Assembly (NCBI RefSeq): GCF_017833525.1
Contig: NZ_JAFICD010000001.1
Coordinates: 496,001-560,000, forward strand
Reading direction: 5' to 3'
DNA from: Duganella sp. 1411
GTDB taxonomy: Bacteria; Pseudomonadota; Gammaproteobacteria; Burkholderiales; Burkholderiaceae_D
Length of the DNA stretch: 64,000 nucleotides
Within the stretch, counting starts at the first letter, position 1; each line of letters starts with the position of its first letter. Positions 45,905 through 54,629 of this stretch are shown here, in pieces. Position numbers and translations under genes: made by a program. The notes beneath the pieces are model-generated. The model did no database searches and was not told where the DNA came from. It worked only from the letters and a program-made list of their open reading frames with translations.

Positions 45905-46690
45905 ATGACAGCGCAACTCACCCTCCCCGCCGTGCAACTGCAGACCGACCCGGCGGCCGGCCCGGCGTCGCTGGAGCGGCCGGTGACGCTCAAGCTCGGC
46001 CCGCTCAGCTTCCCCGACGGCCAGCCGCTGCGCCAGGACGACACGCGCAAGATCGGCGCCTTCGTCTACCGCGCCCAGGGCGGCGCCGAGCAGATCTGGA
46101 ACGAGGGCGAGCGCAACTGGACCAGCGTGCCGGCCGACCTGGCCGTGCTGGCCACGCTCACGCCGCTGCCGCTGCAGTCCAAGGACGGCGACCCGGCGCC
46201 GTGGCAGGGCCTGCTGGTGGCCGCCGGCCAGACCGACCAGGGCGGCGCCCCGCGCTACGCCAAGGCGCAGAACGGCGCGCCGGCCTACCGCCTGCGCGCC
46301 TTCGTCAAGGCGACGCGCGGCGGCGCCGACTATGTGGGCCTGGGCCCGCCGTCGGCCGACCTGCAATTCGTCAGCCTGGCCGAGTCGCAGCGTTTCGCCG
46401 TCAGGCTCGACACCGGCGACGCGCAGAGCTGCCAGCAGGTCAGGCTGATGCTGAAGAACGGCGCGCTGAACGAGGCCGGCTATGTCGAGATCCGCAGCAA
46501 CGGCGGGCAGGAAGTGGAGATCGCCAATTGCGGCCCGGGCGGCGCGGTCAAGGCCAGGATCGTGCTGCTCGACAGCGGCGACATCCGGCTGGAGCCGGCC
46601 AGCGGCCGCAACATCGTACTCGGCGGCGATCTGCAGGCCGAGCGCATCACCTACCAGCCGCACAACGGCGCCGGCCGCCAGACGCTGTAG
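45905..46690 (+). CDS. eCIS protein of unknown function between spike and gp25
   Basis: This 261-residue protein occupies the position between spike and gp25-like genes. It has LTLKLGPLSFPDGQPLRQDDTRKIGAFVY, a QIWNEGERNW stretch, and two beta-rich halves ending in short repeats such as RIVLLDSGDIRLEPASGRNIVL. The end looks like a short beta-helix. It could be a spike-associated tip or loading protein; I recognise no family. Confidence 0.5.
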   Translation: MTAQLTLPAVQLQTDPAAGPASLERPVTLKLGPLSFPDGQPLRQDDTRKIGAFVYRAQGGAEQIWNEGERNWTSVPADLAVLATLTPLPLQSKDGDPAPWQGLLVAAGQTDQGGAPRYAKAQNGAPAYRLRAFVKATRGGADYVGLGPPSADLQFVSLAESQRFAVRLDTGDAQSCQQVRLMLKNGALNEAGYVEIRSNGGQEVEIANCGPGGAVKARIVLLDSGDIRLEPASGRNIVLGGDLQAERITYQPHNGAGRQTL

Positions 46691-46722
46691 CCGGCAACCA
46701 AGCCAACCGGGAGAGAGAAAAA

Positions 46723-47133
46723 ATGTATGCCCCACCCCAGAACCGTGCATTCCTCGGCGTCGGCTGGCGTTTCCCGCTGCAGGTGACGCCCAACGGCCGC
46801 ATCGCCCAGGCGCGCCACGAGCAGCGCATCGAAGAGGCGATCGTGATCATCCTGTCGACCGCGCCGGGCGAGCGGCCGATGCTGCCGGAGTTCGGCTGCG
46901 GCATCCACAACACGCTGTTCGCGCCGAACGACTCGCGCACCATCGCGCTGGTGGTGCACCAGGTGCGCCAGGCGCTGACCCGCCACGAGGCGCGCATCGA
47001 CGTGCTCGACGTGCACGCCGAGAACAACCTCGACGCGCCCAACCTGCTGCTGATCCGCATCAACTACCGTGTGCGCGAGACCAACGCCATCGGCAACCTG
47101 GTCTACCCCTTCTATATCCGCGAGGACCGCTGA
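46723..47133 (+). CDS. gp25/gpW-like baseplate protein (Afp9-like)
   Basis: This 136-residue protein matches the gp25 family: LGVGWRFPLQVT, EEAIVIILSTAPGERPMLPEFGCGIHNTLFAPND, LVVHQVRQALTRHEARIDVLDV. It has the EAI...ER-P core motif that binds sheath and baseplate wedge. A GAGAGAG site precedes the start. One base separates it from the baseplate J gene. Confidence 0.93.
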   Translation: MYAPPQNRAFLGVGWRFPLQVTPNGRIAQARHEQRIEEAIVIILSTAPGERPMLPEFGCGIHNTLFAPNDSRTIALVVHQVRQALTRHEARIDVLDVHAENNLDAPNLLLIRINYRVRETNAIGNLVYPFYIREDR

Positions 47134-47134
47134 C

Positions 47135-49177
47135 ATGCCGCTCAAAGACGCCCTGCCCGTCATCGACGACCGCCGCTACGGCGACATCGTGGCCGAGATC
47201 CGCACCCGCATCGCCCGCTACACGCCGGAGTGGAAGCCCGAGTGGAACGATCTCAACGACAGCGACCCCGGCGTGATCCTGGCGCAGACCTTCGCCTGGC
47301 TGTCCGAGATGATGCTGTTCCGCATGGCGCGGGTGCCCGAGCTCAACTACGTGAAATTCCTCGAGCTGATCGGCGTCGAGCTGACGCCGGCGCAGCCGGC
47401 GCGGGCCGACGTCAGCTTCGCGCTGGACCCGGCCTTCGCGGGCGCGAGCGTCATCGTGCCGCCCCGGACCCAGGTCGGCGCCGCCGCCGACGACGGCCCG
47501 CCGCTGGTGTTCGAGACCGAGCGCGCGCTCACGGCGGTGGCCTGCGAGCTGCGCTGCGTGCAGAGCTACGACGCGGCGGTCTACCGCGACGTCAGCGCCG
47601 CCAACGCCGCGCCGCAGGGCGCCGCCGGCTTCTTCCCCTTCGGCGAGGCGCCGCGCGACGACGGCGCGCTGGTGCTCGGCTTCGGCTTCCCGGCGACGTA
47701 TCCGACGCCGGCGCGGTTCCCGGCGCTGAACCTGGACCTGGCCTTCTGGACCCGCGACCAGCCGAGCCAGGGCCGCATCCAGCAATGCGCGCCCGCCACC
47801 CGCGCCTACGCCAGCGCCAAGCTGCAGTGGGAGGGGTGGGACGGCAGCGACTGGCAGCGCGTCGACGCCCTCAACGACGAGACGCTGGCGTTCACCCGCG
47901 GCGGCCACATCGTGCTGCGCATCGGCGCCGGCCTGGGCCTGCAGCGCGCCTACCTGGGCGAATACGACGCCATCGACCCGGTCACCCGGCAGCCGCGCGA
48001 CCCGCTGTTCTGGCTGCGCGCGCGGCTGGTGCGCACCCAGTACGAGCGCGCGCCCCTGCTGGCGGCCGTGCGCACCAACACGGTGCCGGCGATCCAGGCC
48101 CAGACCGTGCAGCGCGAGATCCTCGGCGGCACCTCGGGCGCGCGCAACCAGGTGTTCCAGGTCGAGAACACGCCCATCCTGCAAGGCAGCCTGGTGATCG
48201 CGATCGACGAGGGCACCGCCGCCACCCCGCGCAACTGGACCATCGTCGAAGACCTGTTCGGCGCCGGGCCCGCCGACGAGCAGCTGGCGGTCAACTGGAC
48301 CAGCGGCGAGGTGCGCGCCGGCGACGGCGAGCACGGCCAGGTGCCGGTGGCCAACGCCAACAATCCGGACACCAACGTCGTCGCGCTCGAATACCGCTAT
48401 GGCGGCGGCAAGCGCGGCAACGTGGGGCCGGGCGCGATCCGCAACCTGCTCGGCGCGGTCGACGGCATCGATGGCGGCAAGACCAGCAACCTGTTCGAGG
48501 CCAGCGGCGGGCGCGACGAGGAGCGCCTGGAGGAAGCCCAGGTGCGCGCGCGCAAGATGCTGCGGGCCCGCGAGCGCGCCGTCAGCGTCGACGATTTCGA
48601 GCTGCTGGCGCAGCAGGCCGGCAACGTCAAGCGCGCCAAGGCGCTGCCGCTGGCCAACCCGAACTTTCCCGGCGTGACGGTGCCGGGCGCCGTCACCGTC
48701 ATCGTCGTGCCCGATTCGGACAGCCCGAATCCGCTGCCCGGCGACGGCCTGCTGCGCACCGTGTGCGCCTACCTGGACGCGCGGCGCCTGCTGACCACCG
48801 AGCTGTTCGTGGTGGCGCCGCGCTACGTGCTGGTCGAGATCGACGCGCAGGTGGTGGTCAAGGACAACGCCGACCCGGCGCAGGTCAAACAGGAGGTCGA
48901 GCGGGCGCTGTCGAGCTATCTGCACCCCTTGACCGGCGGCGACGACGGCCTCGGCTGGCCCTTCGGCGGCCCGTTGCGCTATTCCAAGATCGTGCAGCGC
49001 GTGTTCGGCGTCGACGGCGTCGACAGCGTGCCGCAACTGGTGCTGGTGGTCGACGGCGACCGCCAGCCGGAATGCCGCGACGTGCCGATCGAACCGCTGG
49101 CCGCCCATGCGCTGGTGTACTCGGCCGGCCACCAGGTCGAGGTGCTCACCGCGCGCCAATTCGAGGAGACGCCATGA
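47135..49177 (+). CDS. Baseplate J-like/gp6 wedge protein (Afp11-like)
   Basis: The start at 47135 follows the gp25 stop by one base. The 680-residue protein opens VIDDRRYGDIVAEIRTRIARYTPEWKPEWND, with NDSDPGVILAQTFAWLSEMMLFR. The J core is ARERAVSVDDFELLAQQAGNVKRAKAL with a later FRxDP-like region (VKDNADPAQVKQEVERALSSYLHPLTGG). It forms the wedge ring of the baseplate. It overlaps the next gene by 4 bp. Confidence 0.92.
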   Translation: MPLKDALPVIDDRRYGDIVAEIRTRIARYTPEWKPEWNDLNDSDPGVILAQTFAWLSEMMLFRMARVPELNYVKFLELIGVELTPAQPARADVSFALDPAFAGASVIVPPRTQVGAAADDGPPLVFETERALTAVACELRCVQSYDAAVYRDVSAANAAPQGAAGFFPFGEAPRDDGALVLGFGFPATYPTPARFPALNLDLAFWTRDQPSQGRIQQCAPATRAYASAKLQWEGWDGSDWQRVDALNDETLAFTRGGHIVLRIGAGLGLQRAYLGEYDAIDPVTRQPRDPLFWLRARLVRTQYERAPLLAAVRTNTVPAIQAQTVQREILGGTSGARNQVFQVENTPILQGSLVIAIDEGTAATPRNWTIVEDLFGAGPADEQLAVNWTSGEVRAGDGEHGQVPVANANNPDTNVVALEYRYGGGKRGNVGPGAIRNLLGAVDGIDGGKTSNLFEASGGRDEERLEEAQVRARKMLRARERAVSVDDFELLAQQAGNVKRAKALPLANPNFPGVTVPGAVTVIVVPDSDSPNPLPGDGLLRTVCAYLDARRLLTTELFVVAPRYVLVEIDAQVVVKDNADPAQVKQEVERALSSYLHPLTGGDDGLGWPFGGPLRYSKIVQRVFGVDGVDSVPQLVLVVDGDRQPECRDVPIEPLAAHALVYSAGHQVEVLTARQFEETP

Positions 49178-51750
49178 GCCTGTCCGCCTCGCGCCCGGCG
49201 CCGCCGCCGGCCCCGCCGCACGACCCCTACTCGCTGCTGCTGTCGGGCCGCATCGGCGCCCGGCCGGACATCGGCTGGCGCGTGCGCCGCCTGGAGCGGG
49301 TCGAGATCGACCTGCCGACGCGCGCCCTGGTGCTGGGCCCGGCACCGGCCGCCGCCCGCTGGCTGAGCGAGCCGAACGGCGGCTTCGGCGGCCTGCGCAG
49401 CCCGCCCAACGTGGCGCGCACGGCGGCCGGCGAGTTGCTGCTGCTGGATGCGGCCAGCGGCGCGCTGCTGCGCTTCGACCCCTGCGCCTGCCGCTTCCAG
49501 CGACTGCCCTGCTTCACCAGCGTGGCCGGCGCCGACGCGGCGGGCTGCCTCGACCGGACCGGCCTGGCCGGCGCCGCCCAGCCGCCGCTGAACCGGCTGC
49601 GCGACCCGCGCGCGATCGCGGCCTGGCGCGGCGATCTGTATGTCGCCGACCGCGGCCACGGCCGCGTGGTGCGCTACGCGCTCGACGGGCTGGTGCCGCG
49701 CGACGCCGTGCGCCTGCCGCCGGCGGCGCGGGCGACGCTGGCCGTGCCCGTCTGGCATCCCACCGGCCTGGCCGTCGACGCTCGCGGCACGCTGTGGGTG
49801 TCCGACCCCGACAACGGCCGGGTCGATTCGTTCAATCCGCATGGCAAGTGGCTGGGCTGGGTCGCCGTCGGCGTCGGCGCCACCCACCTCGCGCTCGATT
49901 GCCGCGACCGGCCGCATGTGGTGATCGAGGCCGACCTACCGGTCCAGGCCAGCGTCGGCGCCGGGCCGCTGGCGCTGCAGCTCGACGGCCTGAGCGCCGG
50001 CTTCCACTGGCAGAGCCTGCGCCTGCCAAGTCTGCCGGCCGGGGCCCGCTTCACGATCGCCATCGACGCCGGCGACGCCCCCTGGAGCCCGGCCGAGCTG
50101 GATGACCCGGCCAACCCGCGCTGGTCGGCCTGGCTGGCGGCCGCCGACCTGGCGCGCCTGGCGGACGCGCTGCCGCTGGCCGGCGTCGGCGGGCGCTATC
50201 TGCGGCTGCGGCTGGCGCCCGAGGCCGGCCATGCGCCGACACCGCCGTTCGACTTGCTGGCCCACGGCGCGCGCGTGGTGCGCATCGACGGCCAGGCCGT
50301 CGAACCGTTGCCCTGGGCGCGCGCCGACCTGGTCGAGGGCTTCCCGCCCAACCCGCTACAGGCCGACCTGCGCGGCCATCTGCACCTGCATTGCGCGGAC
50401 GGTCCGGCCGTGTTCGATCCGCACGGCCGTCCGGTGCCGCCCGAGCAGCGCCTGGGCGGCGAGCGCTACGAGCGGACCGGCCGCTATGTCTCGGCCGCGC
50501 TCGACGCCGGAATCGACGGCTGCCAGTGGCACCGCGTCGAGCTGCGCGGCGCGATCCCGCCCGGCTGCGGCATCGAGGTGCGCACGGCCAGCGCCGCCAT
50601 CGAGCTGACGCCGGACGAGGTCGATTCGCTGCCCGACCATGCCTGGTGCACCCGGCTGGTGGCCACTGGCATGACGCCGCGCGACGGCGCCACCCCCGCC
50701 GACTGCGGCTGGGATTGCCTGATCATGAGCCCGCCCGGGCGCTTCCTGTGGCTGCAGCTGGGCCTGCGCGGCGACGGCCGCGCCACGCCGTGCGTAGCCG
50801 CCGCGCTGGTCGAATACCCGCGCATCAGCCTGCGCCGCTACCTGCCCGGGGTGTTCGGCTTCGACCCGGTCGGCGCCGATTTCACCGACCGCTTCAGCGC
50901 CATCTTCGACGCCACGCTGCGCTCGATCGAAGGCCGGCTCGACCGCCAGGCGATGCTGTTCGACCCGCTCTCGGCGCCGGCCGAGGCCGTGCCGGGCGGC
51001 ACCGATTTCCTCGACTGGCTGGCCGGCTGGATCGGCGTCACGCTGTCGCGCGACTGGCCGCTGGCGCGCCGCCGCCACTACCTGAAGCAGGTGGCCCGCC
51101 TGTATTGCCAGCGCGGCAGCGCCGACGGCCTGCGGCGCCAGCTGTTGCTGCTGCTGGGCTTTGACCGCGCCTACGCCGAACACTGCCTGGACGAGCGGCC
51201 GCGCCGGCGTTGCCTGCCGGAACCGCGCAACTGCGCGCCCTGCCCGCCCTGCCTGCCGGCCTGCCCGCCGCCGCTGATCCTCGAGCATTTCAAGCTGCGG
51301 CGCTGGCTGTATGCCGGCCAGGGCCGCCTGGGCAGCGACTCGGTGTTGTGGGGCAAGGGCATCGTCGGCCGCTCCGAGCTGTCCGGCGCGGGCCGGCCGC
51401 CCAGCGGCAACGCCCAGGTCGGCGTCACCACGCTCAACCGCGTGCCCGACCCGCTGCGCGACCCGTTCCACGTGCAGGCCCACAAATTCAGCGTGTTCGT
51501 GCCGGCCCGCATCCGCGCCGTGCCGACCGAACGGCGCGCGCTCGAACAATTGCTGGCGCAGGAAACGCCGGCGCATACCCAGGCCGACATCCGTTATGTC
51601 GAGCCGCGCTTTCGCGTCGGCGTGCAGGCGATGATCGGGCTCGACAGCGTGATCGCCAGGACGCCGGCCGGCGTGCGGCTGGACCAGGCGGTGTTGAGGC
51701 AAGGCACGGTACTGAGTGGCCGCCACTCAGCCGAGAGCAGTTTTCTGTGA
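49174..51750 (+). CDS. gpI-like baseplate protein fused to a beta-propeller (Afp12-like)
   Basis: This 858-residue protein has two parts. Residues about 60-260 show NHL-like repeats (RDPRAIAAWRGDLYVADRGHGRVVRY; HPTGLAVDARGTLWVSDPDNGRVD). The C-terminal part from about 545 is the P2 gpI/gp7-like domain: YLPGVFGFD, FTDRFSAIFDATLRSIEGRL, FLDWLAGWIGVTL, RRRHYLKQVARLYCQRGSADGLRRQL. A Cys/Pro-rich segment follows at about 680-700. It links baseplate and fibres. Confidence 0.85.
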   Translation: MSLSASRPAPPPAPPHDPYSLLLSGRIGARPDIGWRVRRLERVEIDLPTRALVLGPAPAAARWLSEPNGGFGGLRSPPNVARTAAGELLLLDAASGALLRFDPCACRFQRLPCFTSVAGADAAGCLDRTGLAGAAQPPLNRLRDPRAIAAWRGDLYVADRGHGRVVRYALDGLVPRDAVRLPPAARATLAVPVWHPTGLAVDARGTLWVSDPDNGRVDSFNPHGKWLGWVAVGVGATHLALDCRDRPHVVIEADLPVQASVGAGPLALQLDGLSAGFHWQSLRLPSLPAGARFTIAIDAGDAPWSPAELDDPANPRWSAWLAAADLARLADALPLAGVGGRYLRLRLAPEAGHAPTPPFDLLAHGARVVRIDGQAVEPLPWARADLVEGFPPNPLQADLRGHLHLHCADGPAVFDPHGRPVPPEQRLGGERYERTGRYVSAALDAGIDGCQWHRVELRGAIPPGCGIEVRTASAAIELTPDEVDSLPDHAWCTRLVATGMTPRDGATPADCGWDCLIMSPPGRFLWLQLGLRGDGRATPCVAAALVEYPRISLRRYLPGVFGFDPVGADFTDRFSAIFDATLRSIEGRLDRQAMLFDPLSAPAEAVPGGTDFLDWLAGWIGVTLSRDWPLARRRHYLKQVARLYCQRGSADGLRRQLLLLLGFDRAYAEHCLDERPRRRCLPEPRNCAPCPPCLPACPPPLILEHFKLRRWLYAGQGRLGSDSVLWGKGIVGRSELSGAGRPPSGNAQVGVTTLNRVPDPLRDPFHVQAHKFSVFVPARIRAVPTERRALEQLLAQETPAHTQADIRYVEPRFRVGVQAMIGLDSVIARTPAGVRLDQAVLRQGTVLSGRHSAESSFL

Positions 51751-51761
51751 AAGGACACACC

Positions 51762-54608
51762 ATGGGTTGCCAGCAGGATCATCCGGACCATCAAACCTGC
51801 ACCGAGTGCGAGTTCGATCCCTTCGTCCGCAACCACTTCTTCACCGGCAAGATGATGGGCGCCGGCGAATTCATCACCGAGTCGCGCTATCAGGCCGAGA
51901 AGATGCGCCACCACAACCTGCGGCTGCACGGCTGGGGCGTGGTGTGCGGGCTGCGCGTGCGCCAGCACCCGTCGCCGGACTGCCGCAGCCGCTACGTGCT
52001 GGTCGACCCGGGCAGCGCGCTCGATTGCTGCGGCCACGAAATCCTGGTCACGCGCCAGGAGATCCTCGACGTCGGCCAGCACCCGCTGGTCAAGCAAAAG
52101 ACCGCCGACGGCCTGCTGCACGCGCTGCAGGTGGCGCTGTGCTACCGCGAATGCCCCACCGAGGAAGTGCCGGTGCTCTATGACGAGTGCGGCTGCGACG
52201 ACACCCAGTGCGCGCCCAACCGCATCCTCGAATCGTTCAGCTACGACGTGCTGGTCGACCCGCCGCTGTCGTTCGACTTCGGCGCCGGCGCCACGCTCGG
52301 CGCCTTCGTCCTGAGCGACCTGCACGGGGTCACGGGCCCGATGCGCGCGAGCGCCGCCGGCAAGGTGGCGCTGATCGATCCCGGCAACGCCCGCCAGGCC
52401 TGGGTGCTCGACCCGGCCCACCGCAGCCTGCTCGGCCTGGACCTGCCGGCGCCGGCGCGCGCGCTGGCGATGGCGCCGGACGGCGTGCGCTTCTTCGTCG
52501 TCACCGACCCGGTCGCGCCCGGCACCTTGTGCGAAGTGCACGTCTACCTGACCGCCGACGGCGCCGAGGTGGCGCCACTGGTGGCCGGCACGGTGCGCAC
52601 GCTGCCGGGCACGACCGCCAACAGCACCTTCGCCGCCGCCGCCAGCAGCGCCGCCGCGCGCCGGCTGCTGGTGCTCGACCGCGGCGCCGGCCGGCTCTAC
52701 CTGTGGGCCGAGGACGCCACCGCCGGCATCCAGGACGCGGCGGGCGCCGCGCCCATCGCCGTTGCCGTTGGCGGCCAGTCGTTCAGCGCGACCGGGGACG
52801 GCGCCTTCGCCTTTGCCATCGGCGCCGGCGGCGTGGTGCAGGTCATCGATTGCGCCGCCGGCACCGTCGCCCCACTCGCCGGCCTGCCCGCCAGCGCCAA
52901 GCCGAACGCGCTGGCGCCGTTCGTGCGCGGCGCCGACGCCATGCTGGCGGTGGCGAGCGGCGACGAACACCGGGTCTACCTGGTCGACCGCGGCGCCGCC
53001 ACGCTGGCGGCGACGCTCGACCTGGCGCATCCCCCGGTGTTCCTGCATGCCAGCAGCGGCGCCGCGCCCTGGCTCACCGTCTACGAGGAGGAAGCGGGAC
53101 ACGCCCATGTGCAATCGGCGGCGCTGGCGACCCTGCCCCCGCTGGTCAGCGCGCCGCGCCGCGCCGGCAGCGGCCCGCGCCGCATCGTGCTGGTCCAGGC
53201 CGACGGCCAGGCCAGCCTGCTCGATCCGGCCCAGCTGGCGCAGGGCGACTGCGCCAGCCTGCTGTGCCGGCAAATCGACGACTGCGGCGGCTGCGACACG
53301 CCGGACTGCGTGGTGCTGGCGACGCTGGCCAACTACCTGCCGCCGATGCAGATGCTGGATCTGCCTGCGCAGGACGACGATCGCGCCAAGCAGATCACGC
53401 GCATCGACAACCGCCGCGGCCGGCGCGTGCTGGCCAGCACCGCCACCTTGCAGGCGTGGCTGGAATGCCTGCAACTCAAGAACGCGCCGGGACGCGACGG
53501 CACCAACGGCACCAATGGCACCAACGGCACCGACGGCCGCCCCGGGCGCGACGGCGTGGACGGCCTCGGGCTGGACGCCAACCTGCCCAAGATCATCGAC
53601 ATCGGCTGGGTGCACGGTGGCATGGTCAGCCTGCAAGCCCTCGACACCCTGTACACCGGCATCAAGGACCTGGACGACGCCCGCAGGCGCATCGCCCAGG
53701 GCGCAGACCCGCGCGGCGGGGTGCCGCTGTTCACCCTGTACTTCAACCGGGCGGTGACGACCAATCCGCGCTGGTGGCGCCAGATATTCAACCTGCGCGT
53801 CGAAGCGCCGCTGGCCTTGCCGATCGGCGCGCCGGCGCCGCAGAACAACCAGCGCCCGTGGCTGTCGCCCGGCTTCTACTGGCCGCTCGATTTCAAGCTC
53901 TACGGCGACATCGCCGAGGTGCCCGGCCCGCTCACCACGCCGCACACCAACGAGCAGGCCGCCTGCGCGGTCAGCTTCATCCTGCGCCGGGAGTTCTTCG
54001 TGCTCGATAACAACAAGCGCGGCTACGGCTATATGTACCTGCTGCTGGCCGGCCTGCTGGCGCGCGTGGCCAACCAGACCCATCAGTTGCCGGAGGAGCA
54101 GCAGGTCGAGCAGCCGCAGCTCTGTATCGAGTTCAAGAGCGCGTTCGTCGGCGTCACCGATGCCGCCGGCCGCATCCTGCAAACCGGCGTGGTCGATGGC
54201 GACAACATCGGCGGCCGCGTCGGCCTGAACGAGGCGCGCGGCGGGCCCATCCTCGGCGGCCTCAACCCGTCCGGCAACCTGACCCAGGGCGGCACCTTCG
54301 AGAGCTGGATCACGGTCGGCGCGTCGGACCGCCTGGGCGAGGCCGACCTCACCCACGGCCTGCGGGCGTTCGGCGGCGCGCCGATGGCCCAGGGCTTCAT
54401 GGCCGCCGGCGCCGCCATGCCGCCCAGCGCCAACCTGGTCAGCGCCGAACAGCTCGGCGCCGTGCCCGGCATCCAGGCCGCGCTGGCCAAGCGTTTGCTC
54501 GCCGAACGGGCGCGCGCGCCGTTCGCCGGCGTCGAGGACCTGCGGCAGCGGCTCAAGCTCGACGAGCGCGAGCTGACGCTGCTGACCGACCGCCTGCTCA
54601 TCATCTGA
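51762..54608 (+). CDS. Large eCIS appendage: adaptor module, propeller-like part, collagen-like segment and HhH tail
   Basis: This 948-residue protein begins with the HFFTGKMMGAGEFITES...LHGWGVVCGLRV module shared with the next two genes (residues about 23-70). A Cys-rich stretch follows. Then comes a beta-rich region of about 300 residues with repeats such as ALIDPGNARQAWVLD and LVLDRGAGRLYLW, like a propeller. Nine Gly-X-Y triplets lie at residues 577-603. The last 55 residues look like a ComEA-type helix-hairpin-helix (EQLGAVPGIQAALAKRLL, APFAGVEDLRQRL). It probably forms a fibre or surface plate of the particle. Confidence 0.65.
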   Translation: MGCQQDHPDHQTCTECEFDPFVRNHFFTGKMMGAGEFITESRYQAEKMRHHNLRLHGWGVVCGLRVRQHPSPDCRSRYVLVDPGSALDCCGHEILVTRQEILDVGQHPLVKQKTADGLLHALQVALCYRECPTEEVPVLYDECGCDDTQCAPNRILESFSYDVLVDPPLSFDFGAGATLGAFVLSDLHGVTGPMRASAAGKVALIDPGNARQAWVLDPAHRSLLGLDLPAPARALAMAPDGVRFFVVTDPVAPGTLCEVHVYLTADGAEVAPLVAGTVRTLPGTTANSTFAAAASSAAARRLLVLDRGAGRLYLWAEDATAGIQDAAGAAPIAVAVGGQSFSATGDGAFAFAIGAGGVVQVIDCAAGTVAPLAGLPASAKPNALAPFVRGADAMLAVASGDEHRVYLVDRGAATLAATLDLAHPPVFLHASSGAAPWLTVYEEEAGHAHVQSAALATLPPLVSAPRRAGSGPRRIVLVQADGQASLLDPAQLAQGDCASLLCRQIDDCGGCDTPDCVVLATLANYLPPMQMLDLPAQDDDRAKQITRIDNRRGRRVLASTATLQAWLECLQLKNAPGRDGTNGTNGTNGTDGRPGRDGVDGLGLDANLPKIIDIGWVHGGMVSLQALDTLYTGIKDLDDARRRIAQGADPRGGVPLFTLYFNRAVTTNPRWWRQIFNLRVEAPLALPIGAPAPQNNQRPWLSPGFYWPLDFKLYGDIAEVPGPLTTPHTNEQAACAVSFILRREFFVLDNNKRGYGYMYLLLAGLLARVANQTHQLPEEQQVEQPQLCIEFKSAFVGVTDAAGRILQTGVVDGDNIGGRVGLNEARGGPILGGLNPSGNLTQGGTFESWITVGASDRLGEADLTHGLRAFGGAPMAQGFMAAGAAMPPSANLVSAEQLGAVPGIQAALAKRLLAERARAPFAGVEDLRQRLKLDERELTLLTDRLLII
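53490..53570 (+). repeat. Collagen-like Gly-X-Y segment
   Basis: Nine Gly-X-Y triplets include three near-identical GTN units (GGCACCAAC/T). Such segments form trimeric stalks in phage fibres. Confidence 0.8.
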
Positions 54609-54629
54609 CCGCATCGAGGGAGAACCCAA

